Part shown: in pieces, positions 7,414-16,031 of the stretch
Layout of the letters: each line of letters begins with the position of its first letter
Numbering within the stretch: position 1 is the first letter of the stretch
NCBI GenBank assembly: GCA_021817605.1
Contig: JAKAUN010000005.1
Location: 1 to 64,000 of the forward strand
Reading direction: 5' to 3'
Source of the DNA: Thermoplasmata archaeon
GTDB taxonomy: Archaea > Thermoplasmatota > Thermoplasmata > Lutacidiplasmatales > UBA184
DNA: 64,000 nt
Position numbers and translations under genes: made by a program
Notes under the pieces: model-generated
What the model saw: the letters and a program-made list of their open reading frames with translations, nothing else
The model's database searches: none
Told to the model about the DNA's origin: nothing

Positions 7414-9117
7414 GTGACACGGACGCTGGAGTCGGACCGCGTCGTCCGCGCTCCCCGGGGACCCGAACGGAGCTGTCGCGGCTGGGGCCAGGAAGCTGCG
7501 CTACGCCTCCTGATGAACAATCTCGATCCCGAGGTCGCCCGGGACCCCCGTCGGCTGGTGGTCTACGGCGGCCGCGGCAAGGCCGCACGCGACTGGGAGT
7601 CCTTCGACCTCATCGTCGAGGCGCTGCGAGGCCTCGGGGAGGAGGAGACCCTGCTCGTCCAGTCGGGCAAACCGGTCGGGGTCTTCCCCACCTCGGCCTA
7701 CGCGCCGAGGGTCCTCATTTCCAACGCCGTCCTCGTCCCCCGGTGGGCCACCGACGAGGTGTTCTGGGACCTCGAGGCCCGGGGCCTCACGATGTTCGGC
7801 CAGATGACGGCGGGCAGCTGGATCTACATCGGTACGCAGGGCATCCTGCAGGGGACCTACGAGACCCTGGCGGCACTCGCCCGTCGCGAGTTCGCCGCCC
7901 CGGACCTCTCCGGCCGCTGGATGCTGAGCTCGGGTCTCGGCGAGATGGGGGGCGCCCAGCCGTTGGCGACGACGCTCCTCGGCGGAGTCGCCCTCGTGGT
8001 CGACGTCGACCCTAAGGCCGTGGCCCGACGGTTGAGACACCGCTACCTCGATGCCGAGGCACGTGACCTAGACGAGGCCCTTAGGACGGTCGGGGAGGCC
8101 GTGCGCGAGCGCAGGGCGCTTTCGGTGGGACTGTGTGCCAACGCGTCGGACGTCTACCCCGAGATCGTCCGTCGCAACATCACCCCGGACATCGTCAGCG
8201 ACCAGACGGCCGCGCACGACCTGCTGGTCGGCTACATCCCTCAGGGGATGGGCGTGGAGGAGGCAGCGCGTCAGCGGGACTCCGACCCCAAGGAGTACCT
8301 CTCCCGGGTCCGCACCTCGCTGGCGAAGGAGGCGAGGTCGATCCTTGCGATGCGCTCCGCAGGGGCGGTGACGTTCGAGTACGGCAACAACTTCCGGGCC
8401 CAGGCTCGCGACGCGGGGGTCGCCGACGCCTTCGATATCCCCGGCTACGTTCCGAGGTACATCCGACCCCTCTTCGCGGTGGGCAGCGGCCCGTTCCGCT
8501 GGGTCGCGCTCACGGGCGAGGCCGACGACATCCGACGCATCGACCGGGCCATCCTCTCCGAGTTCTCCGGTAACGAGCATCTGTGCCGGTGGATACGGCT
8601 CGCGGGGGAGAAGGTCCGGTTCCAAGGGCTGCCCGCGCGCATCTGCTACATGGGCTACGGAGAACGGGAGAAGTTCGGCCACCTGGTGAACTCGCTCGTC
8701 CACGACCACGAGCTCTCGGGGCCGATCGCGATCGGGCGGGACCACCACGACACGGGCAGCGTCGCGAGCCCCTACCGTGAGACCGAGGGAATGCGGGACG
8801 GGTCGGACGCCATCGCCGACTGGCCGGTTCTCAACGCCCTGCTCAACGTGGCGAGCGGAGCCACCTGGGTCTCCTTCCACCACGGGGGGGGCGTGGGCAT
8901 CGGCAACTCGCTCCACGCCGGCCTGGTCGTCGTCGCCGACGGGAGTTCGGAGGCAGAGGCGCGGATCGCCCGGGTGCTCCACAACGACCCTGGCCTCGGC
9001 GTCGCGCGGCACGCCGACGCGGGCTATCCGGAATCGATCGAGCTCGCCCGAACCGCTCGGTTCCGGGTCCCGGGGATCCCGCCGTCCGAGCAACCGTCGC
9101 GACAAGCCTCACCGTGA
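7414..9117 (+). CDS. hutU: Urocanate hydratase
   Basis: Converts urocanate to imidazolone propionate in histidine degradation, using tightly bound NAD+. The 567-residue protein covers the whole family length. Visible motifs: [11 protein letters not shown] near the N-terminus, QSGKPVGVF, the glycine-rich NAD+ site [13 protein letters not shown] (about residues 171-183), PARICYMG with the conserved catalytic-region Cys, [16 protein letters not shown], and [13 protein letters not shown] near the C-terminus. The start is GTG 7414, preceded by GAAGAGGG. No hutH, hutI or hutG is in the window, so the pathway must be completed elsewhere or urocanate is taken up. Confidence 0.95.
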   Translation: MTRTLESDRVVRAPRGPERSCRGWGQEAALRLLMNNLDPEVARDPRRLVVYGGRGKAARDWESFDLIVEALRGLGEEETLLVQSGKPVGVFPTSAYAPRVLISNAVLVPRWATDEVFWDLEARGLTMFGQMTAGSWIYIGTQGILQGTYETLAALARREFAAPDLSGRWMLSSGLGEMGGAQPLATTLLGGVALVVDVDPKAVARRLRHRYLDAEARDLDEALRTVGEAVRERRALSVGLCANASDVYPEIVRRNITPDIVSDQTAAHDLLVGYIPQGMGVEEAARQRDSDPKEYLSRVRTSLAKEARSILAMRSAGAVTFEYGNNFRAQARDAGVADAFDIPGYVPRYIRPLFAVGSGPFRWVALTGEADDIRRIDRAILSEFSGNEHLCRWIRLAGEKVRFQGLPARICYMGYGEREKFGHLVNSLVHDHELSGPIAIGRDHHDTGSVASPYRETEGMRDGSDAIADWPVLNALLNVASGATWVSFHHGGGVGIGNSLHAGLVVVADGSSEAEARIARVLHNDPGLGVARHADAGYPESIELARTARFRVPGIPPSEQPSRQASP

Positions 9118-9764
9118 CGCGTGGGCCCTAGGTCAAGCCCCTTAGGCAGGGCCGCGCGGTCTGCCCCCGGCATCCCCACGGACATCGACCTCACCGTCGG
9201 CCCCAAGCGACCTGCCACAGATCCCTCTCGTGGTCGGTTCGATCCTGCGAGAGGCGGTCGGCGGGGCCGCAAGACGACCGGCGCCGGAGGCGGCCTTTTA
9301 CGTCGCGGGGATGGGATGACCTCGGAAGAGGAACCGGTCGCCAACCGGCCGACCACCCCGGGGCGGGGGGGCGCACTGCGCGAGGGACGGTTCTCCTTCC
9401 GCGACGGCCCGCTCGTGCGCTATCGTTCCGTAGGAAGAGGAGGGCAGTTCGCCGAGGAGTTCCGTGAAGGGGGGGAGCGGGTCGCGGCAGGTCCTCGTTC
9501 TTGGCGGGCGGCGTCCGCTCGGCCGCGGTAGGCGCCCAACGGCTCAAGGAGAACGAGCGCGGGGCGGGAGCCGCGGGCGCCGAACTCTCCGTCGGCGGCC
9601 GCCCTGGGGCCCGCCACCGACGGTTCTTCCGCGTACCCCGCGGCGATTGCTAGACTGTAGCACGGCGTCCCGGCGCGGTGAGGCGTAGCGATACCTTGGC
9701 TTATCACGACCCAGGTCGGAGAATTCTCTTCGTAGCGGGCGGCGCGCCCGCTCCCAAGGAACCC
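9118..9764. other. Sparse region after hutU
   Basis: Mostly without clear genes. A stem-loop (GGCCCT at 9124-9129 pairing with AGGGCC at 9148-9153) follows hutU and may end its transcript. One small ORF (9316-9531) is possible and listed separately. The last 200 bases are leader of the next gene, with an AAGGA ribosome-binding motif before ATG 9765. Confidence 0.4.
9316..9531 (+). CDS. Possible small hypothetical protein
   Basis: A 71-codon frame starting MTSEEEPVAN, with a charged, Gly/Arg-rich composition and no recognisable motif. The only support is the T-rich element CCTTTTA about 20-25 nt upstream of the ATG, which would fit leaderless expression. It could equally be chance reading in GC-rich intergenic DNA. 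Confidence 0.3.
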   Translation: MTSEEEPVANRPTTPGRGGALREGRFSFRDGPLVRYRSVGRGGQFAEEFREGGERVAAGPRSWRAASARPR

Positions 9765-11162
9765 ATGAAAGCGAAGCGAACGATCGGGCTCGCGGCTGCC
9801 GCGGTCGTCGTGCTGCTCGTCCTAGGACTCGTGCCCGCGTTCGCCGGTTCGGCGAGCGCCGCCGGCACCGGTGCGTCGGGCAGCGGGACGGCCTCGGGCC
9901 CGTGGGCCTACGGCGGGCAAGGCTGGTCGAACGCCAAGGTGAGTTCCGGCAACGTGGACCTCAGCTGGAACGCCTCCTTCGGGCTGGTCGCCCTCTTCAA
10001 CGCGACGAACACGACCAACGCCACGGTCGAGCTCTCCGAGCAGCGCACGGTGGCTCTCGCGCTGGCCGTCTCGGGAAGCGCGCCCAACCTCTCCTTCCGC
10101 CTCAACGTGAAGGCCCTCGAACTCGACGCCGCGTCGGTCAACCTCACACGGAGCGCCTCGGTGACGCTCGCCAACGGCTCGACGGCGGGCGCGCTCGGGC
10201 TGCTCAACGCCTCGGACCGCTCGACCGTCACGCTCGCGGAGTCGTTGGTCGGCAGTTACCGCGGTAGCCCGTTCAGCGGCTACCTCAACGTCACCGGCAA
10301 GGCAGAAGCCCATGTCGCCTTCACCCCGACGCTCGGGCTCGTCCCGCTCCACCTGACTCCCGGTCTCGGCTGGTCGTCGACCTCCGTGGCGACCGCGACG
10401 TCCTCCTGGACGATCGCCTACGACTGGGCACGACACTCGGCGCTCGGCTCGAACGCCAGCAGCGCGACCCGCTCGGGCGGCTGGAACGGAACGACCGTCG
10501 TGACCCTGAGCGGCGCCGCCGGAAGCGCCCAGAGCCTCTTCCACGACCACCTTGCCCGCACGATGGTCGTCCTCGCCCTCTCCGGACCGTTCGGCCTAAG
10601 GGACGGCTTCGTGCTCGTCCCGAGCGGCTTTGACTTCTTCGACGGAAGCTCGCAACCGTACGACACGGAAGCGGTCACCGGCTCGGCGACCATCTCTACG
10701 GAGAGCCTCTTCGTGACCGACGGCAGTCTGAGCGCTCGCTCGGTGACCGCCGCGCGGGCGAGTTCGACCTTCGGCTCGCCGCGGATCCCGCTGGACGTTT
10801 CGAGCTCGGGAGGCGCACGCGTCGCCACGTCCAGCCCCGCGAGTTCGAACTGGTCGACGAGCGTTCTCGCCCAGCCCGAGAGCCCGAGCCAGGCGAAGGC
10901 CCAGGCCTACTGCCTTCAGTTCACGTGCAGCTCGTCCCGGGCCTTCCCGCTCGGAGCCGTCGTGCTCGGGCTTGTCGTGGTCGTTGCGGTGGTAGCCACG
11001 CTGCTGGTGCTCGCCCGCCGGTCGCACCGCCGCTCCTCGATCGAGGCGAACACCGCCGCCCCGGCGACCGTTCCCACGGGCGCGCTCGGGACGCCTCCTG
11101 CCCCGGCGCCGGAAGGCCCCTCGGCCCTTCCCCCCGAGGGCCCGACGGGCCCGACCCCGTAA
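9765..11162 (+). CDS. Membrane-anchored surface protein, unknown function
   Basis: A 465-residue protein starting at ATG 9765, with AAGGA just upstream. It has a signal peptide (KAKRTIGLAAAAVVVLLVLG then a small-residue cleavage region), a Ser/Thr/Asn-rich extracellular region with many N-X-S/T sequons, a C-terminal transmembrane helix (about residues 400-425, VVLGLVVVVAVVATLLVLA) followed by RRSHRR, and a Pro/Ala-rich cytoplasmic tail. The topology is a type I surface protein. No enzymatic domain or known repeat was recognised. Confidence 0.8.
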   Translation: MKAKRTIGLAAAAVVVLLVLGLVPAFAGSASAAGTGASGSGTASGPWAYGGQGWSNAKVSSGNVDLSWNASFGLVALFNATNTTNATVELSEQRTVALALAVSGSAPNLSFRLNVKALELDAASVNLTRSASVTLANGSTAGALGLLNASDRSTVTLAESLVGSYRGSPFSGYLNVTGKAEAHVAFTPTLGLVPLHLTPGLGWSSTSVATATSSWTIAYDWARHSALGSNASSATRSGGWNGTTVVTLSGAAGSAQSLFHDHLARTMVVLALSGPFGLRDGFVLVPSGFDFFDGSSQPYDTEAVTGSATISTESLFVTDGSLSARSVTAARASSTFGSPRIPLDVSSSGGARVATSSPASSNWSTSVLAQPESPSQAKAQAYCLQFTCSSSRAFPLGAVVLGLVVVVAVVATLLVLARRSHRRSSIEANTAAPATVPTGALGTPPAPAPEGPSALPPEGPTGPTP

Positions 11163-11184
11163 CGCGGCCGGAGCGCGGGCGGAC

Positions 11185-11207
11185 GGCCTCCTCGCGAGGA
11201 GGAGGCC
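11185..11207. terminator. Stem-loop between convergent genes
   Basis: GGCCTCCTC (11185-11193) pairs perfectly with GAGGAGGCC (11199-11207) around a 5-nt loop. It sits between convergent genes ending at 11162 and 11252 and could act in both directions; a pyrimidine-rich stretch follows on the plus strand. Confidence 0.5.
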
Positions 11208-11251
11208 CAACCCCTTCACCACCTCTCTATTCTACGCGCGCTACGAACGAC

Positions 11252-11728
11252 TCAGCGGACTCCGCGGGCCCGGGCGACGGCCTCTGCGGCCGCCCCGAGG
11301 ACCGCGCGATCGGAGTCAAAGGAGACGAGCTCGAGGGCCCGCGCGAAGGGTACCCAGCTGGCGCGGTCGAAGGTCGCCTCGAGGTGAAGCTCGCCGCGGT
11401 CGACGGTCGCGAGGAAGTAGACGCAGCTCTTCGCCACGTTCACCCCGCGGCCGGGAGCGTAGAACCGGTAGCGGACCTCCGTGAGCTCGGGTCCGAGGCG
11501 GACCCGCTCGATCCCCGACTCCTCTCGCACCTCCCGCAGCGCGGCGGTGCCGAGCGACTCGCCCGGGTCGACGTGGCCTTTGGGAAGGCACCAGCGGTCC
11601 TCCTCCCGATGGTGGAGGAGAAGCAGCTTCGCCTCCTCGGAGCCGTCCTCGAGGACGACCACCGCCCCGCTCGCGAGCTCGGGCAGGATCGGAGCCTCGG
11701 GGCGGTACGGCTGGCTGGTCGGATGCAT
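11252..11728 (-). CDS. Nudix hydrolase
   Basis: Hydrolyses nucleoside diphosphates linked to another moiety; the exact substrate cannot be told from sequence. The 158-residue protein has a perfect Nudix box at residues 51-73: G51, E57, R65-E66, E69-E70 and G72 in GX5EX7REUXEEXGU spacing. Flanking WCLPKGH and VYFLATV strands fit the fold. It is divergent from the acyl-CoA synthetase at 11830. Between them is a hairpin, GGCTCGCC (11764-11771) with GGCGAGCC (11779-11786). Confidence 0.93.
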   Translation of the reverse strand: MHPTSQPYRPEAPILPELASGAVVVLEDGSEEAKLLLLHHREEDRWCLPKGHVDPGESLGTAALREVREESGIERVRLGPELTEVRYRFYAPGRGVNVAKSCVYFLATVDRGELHLEATFDRASWVPFARALELVSFDSDRAVLGAAAEAVARARGVR

Positions 11729-11829
11729 CCGTTCGATGCCCCCGAGGACCCGAAGCGTAAGACGGCTCGCCTGCCGGCGGCGAGCCTCTGCGCGAGAGCT
11801 TATGGAGGAGGACGGCTCCCCGGCGCCGG

Positions 11830-13422
11830 ATGCTCGATCGTGGTGAGGAGTACCACGACCTGGCGAGTCTCGTCCGGGGCAAGGCGGCGAAGAACGGCTC
11901 GCTCCCGGCGCTCCGTTTCGCGAGACGAACGATCAGCTACGCGGAGCTCGACACGGAGTCGGAACGCGTCGCTCGCGGGCTCGCCCGCGTCGGCGTAGCC
12001 CGCGGCGACCGCGTCGCGGCGCTCCTGTTCAACACGCCGGAGTTCCCCCTTCTTTGGTTCGGTGCCGCCAAGCTCGGAGCGGTCCTCGTCCCGATCAACA
12101 CGGCCCTCAAGGGCGAGATCCTCCGCTACGAGCTCGCCGACAGCGGCCCCCGAGCCATCGTGGTCGACCGCCGTCTCTGGCCGTCGTACGCCCCGCTGCG
12201 CGAGAGCCTCGGGATCGCCCACGAGTACCTCGCGGGGACCGGCCCCGGCGAAGGCGAGAGCCCGCCCGGGCTCCCTGCGTTCGACGAGCTTCCTTCGGAC
12301 CGCCCTGCCGAGCTCCCTCCGCCGCCGTCCGCCTCCGAGCCGGCGTCGATCCTCTACACGAGCGGCACGACCGGGCCGCCCAAGGGAGCGATCATCCCCC
12401 ACGAGAAGCTGCTCACGACGCCAAGGGAGATCTCCGCGAGGAGCCGCATCACGCCGCAATCGGTCCTGTTCACGGCGCTCCCGCTCTTCCACTGCAACGC
12501 GCAGGAGATGACGGCCCTCTCGGCGCTCCTCCACGACGTCCCGGCCGCCTTCGACGAGCGGTTCCACGCGAGCAGCTTCTGGGAGACCGCCAGCCGCTTC
12601 GGCGCGACGCATGTCTCGCTGCTCATCTCGATGATCACCGTGCTGTTCAAGCAGCCGGCGAGGCCGACCGACGCGACGCACTCGGTCCGCACCGCGCTCA
12701 CCGCCGGGGCGACCCGGGCGATCTGGCCGGAGTTCGAGCGACGCTTCCACGTCACGCTTCTGGAGCTCTACGGGATGACCGAGTGCGGCTGCACGACCCT
12801 CATGAACCCCCCCGAGGCGGTGCGCGTGGGCTCGGTCGGCACCCCGCTTGGCTTCGTGGAGGCGGAGGTCGTCGACGACGACGACCGCCCCGTGCCTCCG
12901 AACACGCGCGGGGAGCTCGTGGTGCGGCCGCGCGCGCCGTTCACGATGTTCCTCGGCTACCTCAACAAGCCCGAGAAGACCGTCGAGGCATGGAGGAACC
13001 TCTGGTTCCACACCGGCGACTTCGTCACCCGGGACGGGGACGGCTACTACTACTTCGTCGACCGCAAGAAGGACATCATTCGGCGACGCGGCGAGAACCT
13101 CGCCCCCTACGACGTCGAGTCGGTGCTCAACCGCCACCCGTCCGTCTTCGAGTCCGTGGTGGTCGGCGTTCCCTCCCCCCTCGGCGAGGAGGACGTCAAG
13201 GCGTTCGTCCAGCTGAAGCCGGGCGCCGCCGTCACGGCCCAAGAGCTCTTCACCTACGCCGCCGAGAACCTGCCGTTCTTCATGGTCCCGCGGTTTCTCG
13301 AGTTCCTGAACGAGATCCCGAAGACCGCGAACCAGAAGTCCCAGCGCTACCTGCTCCGCGAGCGCAAGGGAGGGACCGAGCACGACCGGGAGAAGCTCGG
13401 GATCGTCGTCCGCGCCCCGTGA
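11830..13422 (+). CDS. AMP-forming acyl-CoA synthetase
   Basis: Activates a carboxylic acid to its acyl-CoA through an acyl-adenylate. The 530-residue length is standard for the family. Motifs: YTSGTTGPPKGA (ATP-binding loop, about residues 175-186), YGMTECG (A5), WFHTGDF and DRKKDIIRRRGEN (A7/A8 hinge, about 395-425), and the C-terminal catalytic Lys within PKTANQKSQR (about residue 497). It resembles crotonobetaine/carnitine- or medium-chain acyl-CoA ligases; the substrate is not determinable. 3-Hydroxyacyl-CoA dehydrogenase and thiolase-like genes nearby suggest a role in fatty or aromatic acid use. Confidence 0.92.
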   Translation: MLDRGEEYHDLASLVRGKAAKNGSLPALRFARRTISYAELDTESERVARGLARVGVARGDRVAALLFNTPEFPLLWFGAAKLGAVLVPINTALKGEILRYELADSGPRAIVVDRRLWPSYAPLRESLGIAHEYLAGTGPGEGESPPGLPAFDELPSDRPAELPPPPSASEPASILYTSGTTGPPKGAIIPHEKLLTTPREISARSRITPQSVLFTALPLFHCNAQEMTALSALLHDVPAAFDERFHASSFWETASRFGATHVSLLISMITVLFKQPARPTDATHSVRTALTAGATRAIWPEFERRFHVTLLELYGMTECGCTTLMNPPEAVRVGSVGTPLGFVEAEVVDDDDRPVPPNTRGELVVRPRAPFTMFLGYLNKPEKTVEAWRNLWFHTGDFVTRDGDGYYYFVDRKKDIIRRRGENLAPYDVESVLNRHPSVFESVVVGVPSPLGEEDVKAFVQLKPGAAVTAQELFTYAAENLPFFMVPRFLEFLNEIPKTANQKSQRYLLRERKGGTEHDREKLGIVVRAP

Positions 13423-13444
13423 ACGGCCGCGGGCCCGCCCGCTC

Positions 13445-13855
13445 GTGCTGCTCGACACCAACGCACTGTTCCTGCCGTTCCGCGCCGGCCTCGAGCTCGT
13501 CGCGGAGGTCGAGCGGCTCCTCCCCGGCGCGGAGCTCGTCGTGCCCGAGACCGCTCTCTCCGAGCTCGATCGGCTCGTCACCCGGGGGCTCCCGCAGGCC
13601 GGGGCGGTCCGCCGGTTCGCCACGGGATTCCGGACGGTCCCCGCCCGCGGCCGCGGCGACACCGCGGTCCTCCACGCCGCGGCCGAGCTCGGCGCCTGGG
13701 TCGTGACCGCCGACCGCCTCCTCTCCGAGCGGCTGCGTCGGGCCGGCGTCGGGGTGCTCGCACCCCGCGACCGCGCCCGCCTGACGCTCACCCGTGGGGA
13801 GCCGGTCGAAGCCCTGCTGCCCGCGGCGCGACGGCGGGCCCGCGGCAAGGGTTAA
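13445..13855 (+). CDS. PIN-domain nuclease-like protein
   Basis: A 136-residue PIN domain with the expected acidic residues: LLDTNAL at the N-terminus, ALSELDRL, RGRGDTAVL and VTADRLL. These four acidic positions coordinate Mg2+ or Mn2+ in PIN ribonucleases. The short chain without a zinc ribbon is like archaeal VapC9/FCF1-type stand-alone PIN proteins. No antitoxin-like gene is adjacent, so an RNA-processing role is as likely as a toxin role. It starts at GTG 13445, 22 nt after the acyl-CoA synthetase, suggesting co-transcription. Confidence 0.82.
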   Translation: MLLDTNALFLPFRAGLELVAEVERLLPGAELVVPETALSELDRLVTRGLPQAGAVRRFATGFRTVPARGRGDTAVLHAAAELGAWVVTADRLLSERLRRAGVGVLAPRDRARLTLTRGEPVEALLPAARRRARGKG

Positions 13856-13890
13856 GAATCGACCTCGGCTCGAACGAGCCGGAGGAGCGC

Positions 13891-14946
13891 ATGCGCGACG
13901 ACGACCGCCTGCTCGACCTTCCCGTCGCGGAGTTCGGCAGCGGGGTGATCGGGATCTGCGACATCTGCGGCGTCCGCCAGGCGGTGATCGTCCTCGAGAA
14001 GGAGCGCTTCCGCCTCTGCGTGCTCGACTTCCTCAACAAGAGCTGGACGAAGTCCGACAAGAAGCCCGGCGCGCCGCCGCCGCTCTACACGAGCGAGCGG
14101 ATCGTCTTCGAGACCGGGGCGCTTCCGGCCGGAAAGGCCCCGGCGATCGCGCTCACCCCGAGCAAGATCGTGCGGCATCCTGCCGTCCTCATCGCGCCGG
14201 ACGTCTACGGGATCACGACGACGGTCCTCGACGCGGCGATCCGTTTCGCCCGCGAGGGCTTCGAGGTCCTCGTCCCGGACGTCGGCAAGACCGAGGGGTT
14301 CGGCTTTCCGCACCACGCCGCGCTGCGCTCGGGGGCCCTGTTCCGCGGCGGCGTGCAGGTCCGCTCGCCTCCGGTCGCCCGGCTGCTCGAGCTCTACGGC
14401 GACGCGCTCCGCCACCTTCTCGGCCGCGAGATGGTCGACCCGACACGCGCCGCGGTCTTCGGCTCCTCCTACGGAGGCAGCCTCGCCCTCGCGCTCGCCG
14501 CGGAGAATACGCGCCTGCGGGCGGTCGCCCTCGCCTACCCGGTTCCCGTGCGCCCCCGTGAGGTCGCCTCGCTCGTCACGGCCCCGATCCTCCTCGTGCG
14601 GGGCTCGCGCGATCGGCTCGCGCGACGCGCCGCCGACGAGCTGCTCGCCGCGTTGCGCTCGCCAGCTCCCTCGGTGATCGAACTGGCCGGGGCCCGTCAC
14701 CACTTCCTCTCCCGGGATCTCGGGGCCTACGACCTTCCCCGCGCCGAGGAGGCCTGGGAGGCGGTCCTACGGTTCCTTCGGGAACAGCTCGTCCCGCCGC
14801 CGCCGAGGCCCCCGGCTCCGCCGGTGAAGTTCCTCACGACGCCGAAGACCGTGGCGCCGGCACCCGCGGCAGCGGCCGGAGCTGCGGCCTCTCGCCCCTC
14901 GAGCCCGACGCCACCCCCCGCCTCCCCGGGAAGCGCCCCGGGCTAG
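13891..14946 (+). CDS. Dienelactone-hydrolase-like alpha/beta hydrolase with N-terminal zinc-finger-like segment
   Basis: A 351-residue protein in three parts. Residues about 20-50 have CDICG and a later RLC, a partial zinc-finger-like segment. Residues 55-300 are an alpha/beta hydrolase of the dienelactone hydrolase type: nucleophile elbow GSSYGGS, acid in VRGSRD, and His in GARHHF. Residues 305-351 are a Pro/Ala-rich tail. The nucleophile is Ser; classical dienelactone hydrolase uses Cys. The substrate is unknown. It reads in the same direction as the PIN gene, 35 nt downstream. Confidence 0.8.
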   Translation: MRDDDRLLDLPVAEFGSGVIGICDICGVRQAVIVLEKERFRLCVLDFLNKSWTKSDKKPGAPPPLYTSERIVFETGALPAGKAPAIALTPSKIVRHPAVLIAPDVYGITTTVLDAAIRFAREGFEVLVPDVGKTEGFGFPHHAALRSGALFRGGVQVRSPPVARLLELYGDALRHLLGREMVDPTRAAVFGSSYGGSLALALAAENTRLRAVALAYPVPVRPREVASLVTAPILLVRGSRDRLARRAADELLAALRSPAPSVIELAGARHHFLSRDLGAYDLPRAEEAWEAVLRFLREQLVPPPPRPPAPPVKFLTTPKTVAPAPAAAAGAAASRPSSPTPPPASPGSAPG

Positions 14947-15001
14947 CCGAGCGGGCTTTCGGAGGCGGCCGGCCGCACGGCGTCGGCGCCCGTCCCCGGG
15001 C

Positions 15002-15967
15002 TCACCCGGTGTAGTCGTAGAAGCCGCGGCCGGTCTTGCGACCGAGGTGCCCGGCGGAGACCAGGCGCTTGAGCAGCGGAGAGGGCCGGTACTTCGGATC
15101 TCCGAAGTCGCGGGTCAAGGTCTCGGCGACCTCCAGTATCACATCGAGGCCGATCATGTCGGCGAGCTCGAACGGCCCCATCGGAAAGCCGGCTCCCGCC
15201 TTGGTCGCGAGGTCGATGTCGCGAGCGGAGGCGACCTTCTCGTCCAGCGCGAAGCATCCCTCGTTGATGACCGGCATCAAGAGACGGTTGACGACGAACC
15301 CGGGCGACTCCTTCGTGCGGACCGGGACGAGGCCGGTGCGGTGGTTGCGCAACCCCCGCAAGAAGTCGACCGTCTCGTCGACGAGCTCTTCGTGGGTCTC
15401 GAGCCCTCCGCAGACCTCCACGAGAGGAAGCGTCGACGGCGGGTTGAAGAAGTGCGTCACGAGCGTCGCGCGGGCGTGCCGGAGCCCGCGGGCAAGGCGC
15501 GTCACCGAGAGCGAGGAGGTGTTGCTGGCGAGGACCGCGTGCGGCGGGAGGACGGCGTCCAGCGCCTCGAGCGCCGCGCGCTTGGTCTCCTCGCGCTCGA
15601 AGACGGCCTCGACCACAAGGTCGACCTCGGAGAACGCCTCCCAGCCGACGACGCCACGCACCCGGCCGACGACCTCCTCGCCGTCCTTGGCGGTGAACTT
15701 CGGCGCGAGGCGGGCGCGCAACCGCGTCTCCTGCTCGGGCGCGAGCGGTCCGAGGAGCTCGGTGAGACGGGGGAGCTCCTTGTCGGCCCGCCCCGCGTGG
15801 AACCGGACGAGCTCATCGACCAGCGCCTTCACGCGGGCGAGACCGCGGTCGACCAGAGGCTGGTCCAGGTCCTTGAGGACGACCGGCAGGCCGTTGTAGG
15901 CGAACAGCTCGGCGATCGCCGCGCCCATCGTCCCGGCCCCGACCACCCCGACCTTGACCACGTGCAC
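15002..15967 (-). CDS. 3-hydroxyacyl-CoA dehydrogenase
   Basis: Oxidises L-3-hydroxyacyl-CoA to 3-ketoacyl-CoA with NAD+. The start is taken at GTG 15967 ([15 protein letters not shown]), with GGAGGAG just upstream, placing the Rossmann GxGxxG at residues 5-14; the longer frame to 16117 is Arg/Pro-rich and non-conserved. Motifs include [15 protein letters not shown] with the catalytic His, LVEV with the Glu, and SPGFVVNRL. The 321-residue length matches single-domain family members. It ends with [10 protein letters not shown], the usual C-terminal signature. It probably works with the thiolase-like protein and acyl-CoA synthetase nearby. Confidence 0.94.
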   Translation of the reverse strand: MHVVKVGVVGAGTMGAAIAELFAYNGLPVVLKDLDQPLVDRGLARVKALVDELVRFHAGRADKELPRLTELLGPLAPEQETRLRARLAPKFTAKDGEEVVGRVRGVVGWEAFSEVDLVVEAVFEREETKRAALEALDAVLPPHAVLASNTSSLSVTRLARGLRHARATLVTHFFNPPSTLPLVEVCGGLETHEELVDETVDFLRGLRNHRTGLVPVRTKESPGFVVNRLLMPVINEGCFALDEKVASARDIDLATKAGAGFPMGPFELADMIGLDVILEVAETLTRDFGDPKYRPSPLLKRLVSAGHLGRKTGRGFYDYTG

Positions 15968-16031
15968 GGCGCTCCTCCGGGCGCGGCGACCCGCACGGGG
16001 AAGATAACGGGAAGGGGGGCGCGGAGAGCTC

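Noticed and set aside
13445..13855. VapC toxin of a toxin-antitoxin pair
   Set aside because: No small antitoxin-like gene lies upstream or downstream; the preceding gene is an acyl-CoA synthetase.
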